Shown in pieces: positions 1-9,818 of a stretch of DNA of 64,000 nucleotides. Within the stretch, counting starts at the first letter, position 1, and the number at the start of each line of letters is the position of its first letter. Position numbers and translations under genes: made by a program. Source of the DNA: Roseibium aestuarii (GTDB lineage Bacteria; Pseudomonadota; Alphaproteobacteria; Rhizobiales; Stappiaceae); NCBI RefSeq assembly GCF_008477545.1, contig NZ_VORA01000001.1, positions 248,001 through 312,000 on the forward strand, in the 5' to 3' direction. The notes below the pieces were generated by a model. That model was given only the letters and a program-made list of their open reading frames with translations, made no database searches and was not told the origin of the DNA.

Positions 1-3000
1 GAGGCTCGAGTTGATCACGTCATTGCCTTCGCCGCCGAGGATCATGTCATGGCCGCGACCGGCCGTGATCGTGTCCGCGCCGCCGTCGACGGAGGCGATG
101 GAGGCGACATAGGTCGCGCCTTCCAGGAGCTTCGCGCCCCGGATCTCGGCGAAATCGCCCACGAGGACGTTGTCGCCGTAAAGATCGGTGAGGGTTTCCG
201 TCTCGCCGCTGGCTGCAGCCCCGGCGACGAGGATGTCGTCGCCCTTGCCGCCGTCCAGACTGTCGGTGCCGGCCCGGCTGCTGGTGATGAAGGTGGACAC
301 CACGCTCTGGGCGACGAAGCTGGAGGACACCACGATGTCGGCGAAGTCGCCGATCAGAAGGTCGCCGCCGTCATTGCCTTCCAGCGTGTCGTTGCCGCCA
401 CCGCCGATGAGCACGTCCTTGCCCGAGCCGCCCTTGAGCGTGTCGTTGCCGTCGGCCAGATCCTTCACCGCGATGGTCAGGCTGGAGCTCAGCGGCCGCG
501 TCAGGTCGAGGGATGTCGGATCGACAACACCGCTGCTGAGCGTGAAGACGAAGGAGCCGCCGGTGACGATGTCGTCGCCGTTGCCGCCGTCGAGCGTATC
601 GTTGCCCAGGTTGCCTTCCAGGATGTCATTGCCCAGCTGGCCGTAGAACACGTCCTCGCCGCTGCCGCCGATCAGGATGTCCGCGCCGTCGTCGAGGGCC
701 AGATTGGCCAGGTTGGTTGCACCGTCCACCAGGCCGCTGGCGCCTGCCTGAGCGCCCCAGCCCCAGACTTCCGTATCCGCGCCGTTGACCTTGATGACAT
801 CCGCGCCCGCGCCGCCTTCCACATAGACATTCGCGCCGCCGGCGGTGATCGTGTCGTCGCCCGCACCGGAGAAGATGCTGACATTGCCCGTGCCCGACAG
901 GTCGACGGAGATCGTGTCGTCGCCACCACCGGTCAGCACGATGCCGGACACGTTGCCCAGGGTGACCGTGTCCGCATCACGGGAGGCGAGCGGCTGGGTC
1001 GCGGCCGTGTAGTTGGTCAGTAGTTCGGCCAGATTGTAGGTCGCCGAGCCCACCGCATAGTTGCGGTCGCCATCGGTCTTGACCGTGCCGTCCGCGTTCA
1101 GGCCGATGAGGTCCAGAATGGCCTCGACGGTCACGTTGCCATTGGCGAATTCGGTCTGGAACAGATCGCGCAGCCCGTAGTCGTCGTCACCGATATAAAT
1201 GACCGTGCCGCCCGGAATGGAGACCGTGTCGGAGCCTTCCTCGCCGAAGATGATGTAGAGGCCCGAGGCATCGTTGCCCGCGGTGATCCGGTCGTTCCCG
1301 TCGCCGGCGAAGACCACATGCACGCCCTCGTCCGGCAGGATGATCTCGTCGTTGCCGGAGCCGGTGTAGGTGATGGTGGTCACGTTGTTCACGGCGCCCA
1401 GATTGACGAGGTTGTTGCCTTCGCCCGCCGGAATGATGATGGCGCCTGCATTCTGGTTCACCGTGCCGGTGACAGTCTGGTTGCCCTGGCTGTAGCTAAC
1501 GGAGATCGGCGAATTCGGACCGGAGATCACGACCTTGTCGTCCCCGTCGGCGGTGATGCCGGAGATGGACGAGGAGGCGTTGGCGCCGATGTTCAGGATG
1601 GCCGTTTCGCCATCGGCCACCGAATTGGAGATCTGGGTGCCGATGTCATAGCCGCCGAAATGCTCGCTGACGGTGAAGTTGAAGAGCGACTTCGACCACT
1701 TCAGGCTGAAGAAACCGAAGTCGATGCCGACCCAGACCGACAGGTGGAAGTTGACGGTGAAGGTGCCCTCGAAGAGGTACCCCAGCGCATCGAAGCCCGA
1801 AGCGTTGCCCATGGCGTCGAGCACCAGCAGCAGTTCGGTGAAGCTCAGCAGGCCGTCGTCGTTCGGATCGTTCAGGTCGATGTCGATGGTGACACCGCCG
1901 CCGCCATTGACCCCGGCGATGCCGAGGTTCAGGCCCGCAGCGATCTGGATGCTGACATAGACCAGGTCGGTGTCCAGGTTGATGCTGTCGAGCAGGCGCT
2001 CCGGATCCTGGGTTTCGACGAAGTTGACGATCCCGTCCATGGTGAAGACAACGCTGAAGGCCGCTTCCATGTCCACGTCGATGGTGAAGTTGAAGGCGCT
2101 CTTGATCGCCTTCTTCGCCCAGCCCGGCATGCCGATGCCCGACAGCACCGTGTCCGCCAGGTCGAAATGCACATCCAGGTTGAACAGGGTGTAGGTGGCG
2201 GTGACGATGGTCACGTCCTCGAACTTGCCGAGCAGCAGGTTGAGGATGTTCATCGGATCGGAGATCAGGTTGATGTCGATCGAGAAGCCCTGGCGGGTGT
2301 TCCCGAAGACGCCGAAGCTGTTGCCCGCGCTCGAGCTGTCGCCGGTGAAGCTGATCGCGCCGGCATCCAGGCTCGTGGCGCCGTCCTCGGCGGCATCCTC
2401 GGATGCGCCGCTCAGGTCATAGGTGCCGATGACGATCCAGCCGCCGGTGGCCGCCATGGAATCGAGGAAGTTGTCGATGGCGACGGTCACCTCGGCGACC
2501 GTCTTCACGATGCCGATGATCGGATAGGCATTCGACAGCAGATCCGCGACGAGCGAGAACGGCGCCTTGGTCAGGAACGAGAAGGCATCCGCGATCGGCG
2601 ACAGGAACTCGTTGATCGGGTCGAGGATCGTCGCGAGATAGGCTTCGTAGATGACGCTGGCATCCACGCGCACGTTGGAGAATTCCAGCGCGTCGATGAC
2701 CATGCCTTCGCTGAGCGAGAAGCTGCCCTGATAGATCAGCTCCGTCACCACGCTCGGCATCACCTGCTTGCCGCCGATGAGGATCGCCTGGCCGGTGGTC
2801 GGATCGTAGATGTTGGCTTCCAGCTGGATCTGGATGTCGAAGGTCGCGACGAAATCGAAGAGGACCAGATCCGACGTGTCGAGCTGGGACAGGTAGATCA
2901 CCGTTTCGAAGGTCAGCGGGTCGTCGCTGCCATCCACGGGCGAAACGCCGGAGAAGTCGCGGTAGACACCGGTCGCCGTCAGGGCATCGCTGTCGCCCTG

Positions 3001-6000
3001 GCCGGCCGGGTCGAGGATCGTCAGACCCTGATTGCCGAAGAGATCAGCCACCAGGCTTGCGGTCACTTCCGCCGTGCCATCACTACCGACGATGTTGCCA
3101 TCCTCGTCCGTCGTCACGGCGGTGGCCGTCACGCCCAGGATGTTGAGCACCGACATGGAGCCTTCGAAGCTGCCGGCGTCCACAAGGAACTCCAGCTTCA
3201 CTTCCGCATCATCCGTGTCGTTCAGCAGGAAGAAGCCGTTGCGGTCATAGCCGAAGCCGATGTTGACCATATAGGAGAGCTGCAGCAGAACCTGCGAGCC
3301 TTCCTCGACCGCCAGATTGAGGCCCGGAATGCCGAGATCGAAATCGATGTCGATGCTCTCGGAGAAGAGCACGGCCGAGAAGTTCAGCACCCCGTAGACA
3401 TAGCTCTCCTCGGTGCTGCCATCCGTGTTCAGATAGGCCTGGATGAACTCGATGTCGCCAGTGCCGAAGAGGTCGTTCAGCGTATCGTTCAGGAACCCGG
3501 TGAGAAGCTCGATCGTGGTCGGCAGCGTGCCGTCGGCGGTCGGCGTCAGGGCATAGACCAGCGCTTCCTCGATCACGTAATAGCGCAGCTGCTGGAACAG
3601 CTTGGCGGAATCCCCCAGCGCGTCGCCGATTATCGGCAGGTCGATGCCGCCGAGATAGTCGTCGATCAGCTTCTGGACCTGGGCGAAGATCATGTCGAGA
3701 CCTTCCAGCACCAGCACCGGGTTGTTGAGCAGGGCCAGGACGTTCAGGTTGTCGAAGAACTCGGTCAGGTCCGGCAGGTCCAGCTCGAACCCGTCGAGGT
3801 TGATCTCGCCGTCCACATAGAGGTCGACCAGCGCGCCTTCATAGAAGGACGAGAGGTCGTTCAGGTCGAAATCGGAAAGATCGGCTCCGTTCACCACGGA
3901 AATGAGATCCGCCGACCAGCTCAGGCCCATGTCCGACGGGTCGAACAGGCCGAGGCTGTCGGAGAAGGGCAGGTCGAGCTCGATGGCGATCTGCGCCTCG
4001 ACGCCGAACAGCGCGCCATAGTTCTCGAGATCGAACAGGCTCGCCAGGTCAAGCTGACCGTCATGGGCATCGCCGTCGATGTCGTTCAGGACAAGGGACA
4101 GATAGGCGGCCCCGCCGTCGCCGTCAGTGATCAGCGCGGTGCCGTCGGTCACGGTCACGCCGACCGGGCCGAGGGAGAGATCCACCGTTATGTCGCGGGC
4201 ACCGGCGGTGAAGGACAGGGTGATGCCGGTCTTCTCGGTGTCGAGATAGATGCGCGGTGCGCCGGTCTCTTCGGTCAGCACCAGCGCCGATCCGGTCAGG
4301 TCGCCGTCGCTTGCTGCATCCGTGGTGAGGCCGAGGGCGGTGGCGATGTTCGAGCCGCCGATCTCGGAGACGGTGAAGGAGATATCCTGCGACACGTCCT
4401 CGCCGCTGACGGACAGGGTGAGCGCGTCATAGCCCGAGGCTTCGGCGAAGCTGGTCGCCTCCAGAACGATACCGCCCGACTGGGTGAGCGAGAACCCGGC
4501 AAGCAGGGAGGCATTGACGGTCGTTCCCGACACCGCCTGTGCGCCGAGCGCCGCGCGGCTGACCAGCGTATCGGCCAGGCTGGCGTTCAGGGCGGCGACG
4601 AATTCGGCCGCCGTGCGGCCCGAGGCAGCTTCGACCGACACGCCGACCGCTTCGCCGTTCACGTTGACCGTGAAGGCATAGGCGCTGTCGAAATCGGCGA
4701 AGGCTTCGGAAAGGGCCACCGTCGGCGTCCCGTCCACGTCGCTTGCATCCACCGAGGCAGAGCCGAAGAGCAGGGTCACGTCGGTGGCATCCACCGCACC
4801 GGCGCGGCTGTCTGCCAGGGTCACCTGACCCGTGGTCTCGTCGAAGGTCACGGAAACGGTGGCGCCGAATGCAGTCTGGACCGCGCTGTTGAGCGCATCC
4901 ACCATCGCGCCGACCGTGTCATAGCCATCCGCGTCGAACTTCAGGTTCGAGCTCTGGCCGGTAGTCGTGTTCTTCCAGGTGATCTTGAACTCGTTGCCGC
5001 CGTTCGGATTGAGGTTCACCGTGGAGACCGTGGCCAGCGCGTTGAGGGCCGTGTCGCGGGTGGCAACTGTCGAGCCGGTGCCGAGGGTGCGGCTGAGGTC
5101 GATGCCGAAGGAGAAGGTGAAGGCCAGTTCCGGGTCGAAGACCAGGGCCGCTTCGCCGCTGGCATCCGTCAGCGAGGTGACCAGACCGGCAAGCTCGTCA
5201 CCCAGCAGGCCGGCGAGGGCATCGCCCAGCATCTCGGCCAGATCCAAGCGGAAGGACAGTTCCTCGGAATAGTCCTCTAGGAAGGCGAAAGTGAGATCGA
5301 AGAGGATGGTCTGCGCATCCGCATCCCAGGTGAGCGTGACCGTGTCCTCGCCGAACACGCCCTCCAGATAGGCCTCCACCACGTCCAGCCCGCTTTGCGG
5401 GTTGTTGCGCAGATCCTGCAGGGCTTCGAGGAAGTCGGCGGAGAAGCTCACCGCATCCAGAACTGAGAAGTTCAGCAGCGGGATTTCCGTGTCGAGGAAG
5501 GGCATCTTCTCCGACAGGGCGTCACCGACCACTTCCAGCATGTTGGCAATGGCGACCAGCGTGTCGAGGATGTCGCCATCCTTCAGGTCGGCCAGCGCGG
5601 TGATCGCTTCCAGGGCGTCCGGATCGTTGCTGATCAGCGCCACATGTGCGGTCTCGTTGTAGGCAAGCAGATTGCCGACGGAGAAGCCGATGCCATCGAT
5701 CAGATCCTCGTTCAGGCCATCGATCCCGGCCACGGTGATCTTGATATCGCCAAGCTGCACGAGCAGCTGCACAAGGTCCGCGGTGTCGCCGGAGAACCCG
5801 TCCACGTCGACGATCTGCACATCCGCAAGGGCGGCGGTCAGCTGGTCGCTGGCGCTCATCCCCCGTCCCGCGCCGTCGGTGACGATCCCGCCTACCAGAT
5901 CGAGCCGGCCGATCAGGCTGGAGACCCCGAGGGCAGCGTCCACGCTGTCTTCGGAAACGGTGGTGAGCAGGGCATCGAGCACCGTGTCCATGGTCACGCG

Positions 6001-8739
6001 CGACCCGTAGACGCCATTCTCGTCGGTGCCCACCAGCTCGACATCGAGCTGGGTGTTGAGGGCCAGGAAGTTGGCGGCCGCGTTTTCGCTGCCGATGGCA
6101 ACGGAGACCAGACCGAGGTCGGCACTGCCGGTGATCTCGCTCGCGGTCGCGGTCACGTCGACGCTGAAGCTCACGTTCTCCAGGAACATGTTGGCTTCGA
6201 TGGCATCGGAAATGTCGCTGTCCGCGTCTTCGCTGCTGTCGAGGGCGGTCTTGCCGTCCTGCGACAGGTCGCTGACCAGTCCGACCAGATCGAGCCCGAT
6301 TGCCCCGTTGAGCACGGCCTCCAGGCTGGCGGTCAGCTTGGCGCTGAGCGAAAGGTCGCCCAGCAGGCCCAGGCCGATGTCGCTGGCGTCGAAGGAGACA
6401 TCGTCGCTTTCGGCAAAGGTGAGGGACGTGCCGAGGCCGGAGAAGTCGAACACCAGTTCGCCCTCGGTGGTCAGCTCTAGACCCACGCCGGCAAGCACCG
6501 TGTTCAGCTCTCCGGTCACCCAGCCGATCAGGGCATCGATGCCCTGTGCGCGAACCAGCTCGGTCGGGTCGACAGAGATGGAAATGCTGCGGGTTTCCGA
6601 GCCGTCGAGCGTGAAGGCCAGCGCGCCGCTCTGGGCGGTCACGCCGACGCCCAGCTCCAGATCGGACAATGCGCCGGAGAGGGAGGCCGCCACGGCCGTC
6701 GCGTCGGCCCATCCGCCGGCGGACGAGATGTCCACATAGCGCTCGATCCCGTCGATGGTCACGATGAAGCGCAGGGAGGTGACGCCGGTCAGGTCGTCCA
6801 TGTCGAGGGCGCCCGTGGCACCCGACAGGCTGGCGTCGCCGAAGTTGAAGACGAGCTCTTCCGCGTCGCTTTCCGGATCGAAGGCGCCGGCGATGGCAAT
6901 CCAGCTGCCCGAGCCGAAGCCCAGGTCGTCCAGACCGAAGGTGTCGTCAACGCTGCCGCCCGCCTTGGTGGCGGAGGTCAGGGCGAAGGTTGCGTAAGCC
7001 TCGCCGCCATCGCCATCGCTGGTCTTGGTGCCGGTGAAGGTCAGCGTCTTTCCGCTGCCGGTAACCGAGGCCGCCAGTCCGAAGACGGCAAGCTGGGCAT
7101 TGAACAGCCCGGCCAGCGCCGTCAGACGGTCAGAGACACTGAGGGCGGTGTTTACCGCGTCGCCGGTCAGCTCCACGGTGATGGTCTGGATCGCGCCCGT
7201 GGCATCGATGACAGACAGGGTCAGGGACTCGTAGCCCGCCAGCACATCCAGCCCCGCAGACGTGAAGATGTCGCTCGTCTGGGAGGTCATCTGCTGGTAG
7301 AGGTCGATCGAGGAGACCTCGCCGAAACCAAGGCTCTCCTGGGCGATCATGTACCGGTCGGCGAGGGACGACACGAGGGTTGCCAGCTCGTCCAGGACGT
7401 CGCCGAGGCCAAGGTCGGTGAAGGGCAGATCGATGTCGAAGAGCGTGTCGGAGAGCACCGATTCCAGCGTTCCGCCAATGTCCGACAGGAAGGTCAGGAT
7501 GTCGTCGGCGCCCATGACGGCGAGGGCCTGGGCCAGGCTTTCGATCGCATCCCCGAGCGCGCTGTCGAGACCGCTGTCCACCTCGAAACCGAGAGACGCG
7601 CTCTCCAGCAGTCCGGCGACAGGGTTCACCGCGGAGCTGTCATCCAGCACGCCGGAGACCGTCAGGACGCTGGTGAAGCTGTGATCCACCCCTTCGACCG
7701 CGATGGTGCCCGTGCCCGAGATCGACAGCAGGTCGTAGCTCGTGTCGCTTTCGATGGCGACGAAATCGGCTGCGCCCACTTGCTTAATCTGGGCTTCGAC
7801 GGTCGGCATGTCGCCGCTGTCGAAATGGGAGGCCACGCTGGCGCCGCTGACGGTGAAGCTGAAGCCGAGATCAAGCCCGGTCGCATCGACCGCGAGCCGC
7901 ACGTCTGCAAGCGTCGCGTCACTGATCTCGATATCGAGCAGACCCAGGTTGAACTGGGGACTGTCGGTGAGAGAGAGCGATCCGCCAAGCTCGAACAGGG
8001 CCGGGAAGTCGAAGTCGGAAATGTCGAGGCCGACACTGGTGATCGCCCCCCCGGACACGGAAACGGCACTCGACATGGTGAAGCTGATGTCACCGCCGGC
8101 CGCCGTGGTCAGGGTCAGGCCCTCGGACAGGGACAGGTCGCCAAGCACCTGCGACAGAAGCCCGTCCAGGTTGGCAGTCAGTGACGCCAGGTTGATCGAG
8201 ACCACGACGGAGCTGTCGTCTGCCGGGTTGGCATCCTCGGAGAAGGTGACGACGGTTTCCCCGTCCACCTCGATGTCGGTGAGGGCAACGGTCAGGGCAT
8301 CGGCGCTGCCGGAAATGGTCGCAATCTCGTCGAGCACCCCGTCCTTCAGCGCGCTGATGGCGCCAAGGATGCGTCCCACCGCGTCACTCAGGGCGGTGAG
8401 ATCCGCCGAGCTGCCGTTGGCGCTGGCATGGCCGGACAGCACGTTGATGACGGCGGCTGCGTCCTCCACCTGGTCCTGGAAGGCGGTGAGGAAGTCGCTG
8501 ATGTCATCCATCGTGTCGTCGAAGGCATCGGCAAAGCCGTCCATCGCGTTGGAGATATCGGCGGTCGCCGCGCTCAGGTCCCATTCCAGATTGGCATCGA
8601 GCATGACGCGCGGCTCGAGCATGGTCGGCAGCAGGATCTCGCCGTCGAGGGCTTCGGGAGCCCCGTTGGACACCCCGGCCTGGTCCACGGTCTTCGTGGA
8701 GGGGGCGTCAGCCTTGCGGGAAAACACAGCCGTGTTCAT
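1..8739 (-). CDS. Giant LEPR-motif / RTX repeat surface or secreted protein (C-terminus beyond left edge)
   Basis: The reading frame is open for 2913 codons from ATG 8739 to the window edge with no stop, so the C-terminus is missing. ATG 8745 is an alternative start, but a GAGAG sequence suits 8739 better. Residues ~30-45 contain MLEPRVMLDAN, the LEPR motif found near the N-terminus of very large bacterial surface proteins. The long middle (~50-2430) is Asp/Ser/Thr/Leu-rich and Cys-poor, with beta-type repeats I cannot assign. From about residue 2450 on there are glycine-aspartate RTX nonapeptides (GSGNDEI, GGSGEDVFYGQLGNDILEG, GGGGNDTLEG, GRGHDMILGGEGND), which bind calcium and typically mark type I secretion substrates. 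Last gene of the tolC-like/hlyD-like operon, 93 bp after the adaptor. Likely a calcium-dependent adhesin or matrix protein; function inferred. Confidence 0.88.
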   Translation of the reverse strand, partial: MNTAVFSRKADAPSTKTVDQAGVSNGAPEALDGEILLPTMLEPRVMLDANLEWDLSAATADISNAMDGFADAFDDTMDDISDFLTAFQDQVEDAAAVINVLSGHASANGSSADLTALSDAVGRILGAISALKDGVLDEIATISGSADALTVALTDIEVDGETVVTFSEDANPADDSSVVVSINLASLTANLDGLLSQVLGDLSLSEGLTLTTAAGGDISFTMSSAVSVSGGAITSVGLDISDFDFPALFELGGSLSLTDSPQFNLGLLDIEISDATLADVRLAVDATGLDLGFSFTVSGASVASHFDSGDMPTVEAQIKQVGAADFVAIESDTSYDLLSISGTGTIAVEGVDHSFTSVLTVSGVLDDSSAVNPVAGLLESASLGFEVDSGLDSALGDAIESLAQALAVMGADDILTFLSDIGGTLESVLSDTLFDIDLPFTDLGLGDVLDELATLVSSLADRYMIAQESLGFGEVSSIDLYQQMTSQTSDIFTSAGLDVLAGYESLTLSVIDATGAIQTITVELTGDAVNTALSVSDRLTALAGLFNAQLAVFGLAASVTGSGKTLTFTGTKTSDGDGGEAYATFALTSATKAGGSVDDTFGLDDLGFGSGSWIAIAGAFDPESDAEELVFNFGDASLSGATGALDMDDLTGVTSLRFIVTIDGIERYVDISSAGGWADATAVAASLSGALSDLELGVGVTAQSGALAFTLDGSETRSISISVDPTELVRAQGIDALIGWVTGELNTVLAGVGLELTTEGELVFDFSGLGTSLTFAESDDVSFDASDIGLGLLGDLSLSAKLTASLEAVLNGAIGLDLVGLVSDLSQDGKTALDSSEDADSDISDAIEANMFLENVSFSVDVTATASEITGSADLGLVSVAIGSENAAANFLALNTQLDVELVGTDENGVYGSRVTMDTVLDALLTTVSEDSVDAALGVSSLIGRLDLVGGIVTDGAGRGMSASDQLTAALADVQIVDVDGFSGDTADLVQLLVQLGDIKITVAGIDGLNEDLIDGIGFSVGNLLAYNETAHVALISNDPDALEAITALADLKDGDILDTLVAIANMLEVVGDALSEKMPFLDTEIPLLNFSVLDAVSFSADFLEALQDLRNNPQSGLDVVEAYLEGVFGEDTVTLTWDADAQTILFDLTFAFLEDYSEELSFRLDLAEMLGDALAGLLGDELAGLVTSLTDASGEAALVFDPELAFTFSFGIDLSRTLGTGSTVATRDTALNALATVSTVNLNPNGGNEFKITWKNTTTGQSSNLKFDADGYDTVGAMVDALNSAVQTAFGATVSVTFDETTGQVTLADSRAGAVDATDVTLLFGSASVDASDVDGTPTVALSEAFADFDSAYAFTVNVNGEAVGVSVEAASGRTAAEFVAALNASLADTLVSRAALGAQAVSGTTVNASLLAGFSLTQSGGIVLEATSFAEASGYDALTLSVSGEDVSQDISFTVSEIGGSNIATALGLTTDAASDGDLTGSALVLTEETGAPRIYLDTEKTGITLSFTAGARDITVDLSLGPVGVTVTDGTALITDGDGGAAYLSLVLNDIDGDAHDGQLDLASLFDLENYGALFGVEAQIAIELDLPFSDSLGLFDPSDMGLSWSADLISVVNGADLSDFDLNDLSSFYEGALVDLYVDGEINLDGFELDLPDLTEFFDNLNVLALLNNPVLVLEGLDMIFAQVQKLIDDYLGGIDLPIIGDALGDSAKLFQQLRYYVIEEALVYALTPTADGTLPTTIELLTGFLNDTLNDLFGTGDIEFIQAYLNTDGSTEESYVYGVLNFSAVLFSESIDIDFDLGIPGLNLAVEEGSQVLLQLSYMVNIGFGYDRNGFFLLNDTDDAEVKLEFLVDAGSFEGSMSVLNILGVTATAVTTDEDGNIVGSDGTAEVTASLVADLFGNQGLTILDPAGQGDSDALTATGVYRDFSGVSPVDGSDDPLTFETVIYLSQLDTSDLVLFDFVATFDIQIQLEANIYDPTTGQAILIGGKQVMPSVVTELIYQGSFSLSEGMVIDALEFSNVRVDASVIYEAYLATILDPINEFLSPIADAFSFLTKAPFSLVADLLSNAYPIIGIVKTVAEVTVAIDNFLDSMAATGGWIVIGTYDLSGASEDAAEDGATSLDAGAISFTGDSSSAGNSFGVFGNTRQGFSIDINLISDPMNILNLLLGKFEDVTIVTATYTLFNLDVHFDLADTVLSGIGMPGWAKKAIKSAFNFTIDVDMEAAFSVVFTMDGIVNFVETQDPERLLDSINLDTDLVYVSIQIAAGLNLGIAGVNGGGGVTIDIDLNDPNDDGLLSFTELLLVLDAMGNASGFDALGYLFEGTFTVNFHLSVWVGIDFGFFSLKWSKSLFNFTVSEHFGGYDIGTQISNSVADGETAILNIGANASSSISGITADGDDKVVISGPNSPISVSYSQGNQTVTGTVNQNAGAIIIPAGEGNNLVNLGAVNNVTTITYTGSGNDEIILPDEGVHVVFAGDGNDRITAGNDASGLYIIFGEEGSDTVSIPGGTVIYIGDDDYGLRDLFQTEFANGNVTVEAILDLIGLNADGTVKTDGDRNYAVGSATYNLAELLTNYTAATQPLASRDADTVTLGNVSGIVLTGGGDDTISVDLSGTGNVSIFSGAGDDTITAGGANVYVEGGAGADVIKVNGADTEVWGWGAQAGASGLVDGATNLANLALDDGADILIGGSGEDVFYGQLGNDILEGNLGNDTLDGGNGDDIVTGGSFVFTLSSGVVDPTSLDLTRPLSSSLTIAVKDLADGNDTLKGGSGKDVLIGGGGNDTLEGNDGGDLLIGDFADIVVSSSFVAQSVVSTFITSSRAGTDSLDGGKGDDILVAGAAASGETETLTDLYGDNVLVGDFAEIRGAKLLEGATYVASIASVDGGADTITAGRGHDMILGGEGNDVINSSL

Positions 8740-8832
8740 GACCATTGCTCTCAAATCTGGGTGAAGCCTGCGGGACCGCAGCCTTCGCTTGAAACTCTAC
8801 GCGGTGGTCGGGCCGGGGGGACGGCCGACCTG

Positions 8833-9813
8833 TCAATTCTGGGTCTGGCCCGGGGCCAGGGGCTGGCTCACCAGCCGGCATTTGCTGCCCGGCAGAACGT
8901 CATCGGCCTGCAGGGTGAAGAACACCGAAACGGTGTTCGAGGTCAGGTCCGCGACCTGACTGACATAGTCGAGCGTGACCGGAAGGGCGGGGCCCGCGCG
9001 GCCATCGATGCTGATGGCAAAGCTGCGGTAGGTGCCGTCTGCGGGTGCAAACTGGCCGAGCGCCTGCGAGGGCACGAAGGCTTCCACGCGCATCGGCCGG
9101 GTCACATAGACGGTGGCTATCGGGCCTTCGTTGACGCTCTCACCCGGGTCGACGAGGTTCTCGCCAACCATTCCGGCGACCGGGCTGCGGATGAGCGACT
9201 TTTCCACGAGGAGACGGCTGCGCTCATACTCCATCCGGGCAATGCGCAGGGCCTGTTCCTCCCGCCGCACGGCGGTCTCCGCCAGGGCCAGTTCAAGCTG
9301 CGCGGCCTCGTGGTCGGCCAGGGACACGGCCTTCTTGGCCAGAGCCTTGGCGAGACGCGCTTCCTTGCGGGCGAGGCCTTCCCGGTTGGTCAGGGCCGAT
9401 TGCAGGGTGGCATCCGCTTCCGCCTTGGCCAGGGCAAGCTCCATTTCGGCCGCCGCCATGTCCGTGTCGAGCTGCACCAGCGGCTGACCCGGCTGGACGG
9501 TCTCGCCCGGCCGCACCATCACCTCGCGCACGATGCCGCGCACCTGGGAGCTGATGTCCACCATCTGCAGGGGCTTGATGGTGCAGTTGATATCTGCACC
9601 ACCCGTCATCGGCATGGCCGGCAGGTAGTCGCTCAGGTTGGCCGGAAGCTCGTCGGCGAGCCCCGGGGCCACCCCGAGGGCCAGGAGCACGCCGGCGATC
9701 CCGCCCGTTCGGGCAAGGAGGCCCAGACCCTCCCGCAGGCAGCCGCGATCCGCGCCCGAAGTCTGGGCGCGGCTGTGCGGAACACCGATGCGGGGCAGGC
9801 GCGTGCGGGCCAT
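8833..9813 (-). CDS. HlyD/RND-family periplasmic adaptor subunit
   Basis: 326 aa. A hydrophobic stretch at ~34-52 ends in GLADE and looks like a signal peptide or membrane anchor. It is followed by the first half of a lipoyl-like hairpin (GIVREVMVRPGETVQPGQP), an Ala/Glu/Arg-rich coiled coil (~118-200), the second lipoyl half (IRSPVAGMVGENLVDPGESV) and a beta-barrel region. This is the domain order of membrane fusion proteins that link an inner-membrane pump to an outer-membrane channel. It is shorter than classical HlyD (~440-480 aa) and its N-terminus looks more RND-like than HlyD-like. The ATG lies 5 nt after the stop of the TolC-like gene and its SD (AGGAG) is inside that gene, implying translational coupling. 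Presumed to serve export of the giant RTX protein downstream. Confidence 0.85.
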   Translation of the reverse strand: MARTRLPRIGVPHSRAQTSGADRGCLREGLGLLARTGGIAGVLLALGVAPGLADELPANLSDYLPAMPMTGGADINCTIKPLQMVDISSQVRGIVREVMVRPGETVQPGQPLVQLDTDMAAAEMELALAKAEADATLQSALTNREGLARKEARLAKALAKKAVSLADHEAAQLELALAETAVRREEQALRIARMEYERSRLLVEKSLIRSPVAGMVGENLVDPGESVNEGPIATVYVTRPMRVEAFVPSQALGQFAPADGTYRSFAISIDGRAGPALPVTLDYVSQVADLTSNTVSVFFTLQADDVLPGSKCRLVSQPLAPGQTQN

Positions 9814-9818
9814 GTGGC

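Noticed and set aside
1318..5280. 1320-codon plus-strand frame opposite the giant RTX gene
   Set aside because: It is antisense to a frame that encodes LEPR and RTX motifs; its composition (Asp/Glu/Val/Arg/Gln-rich, no motif) is what high-GC codon bias produces on the opposite strand.
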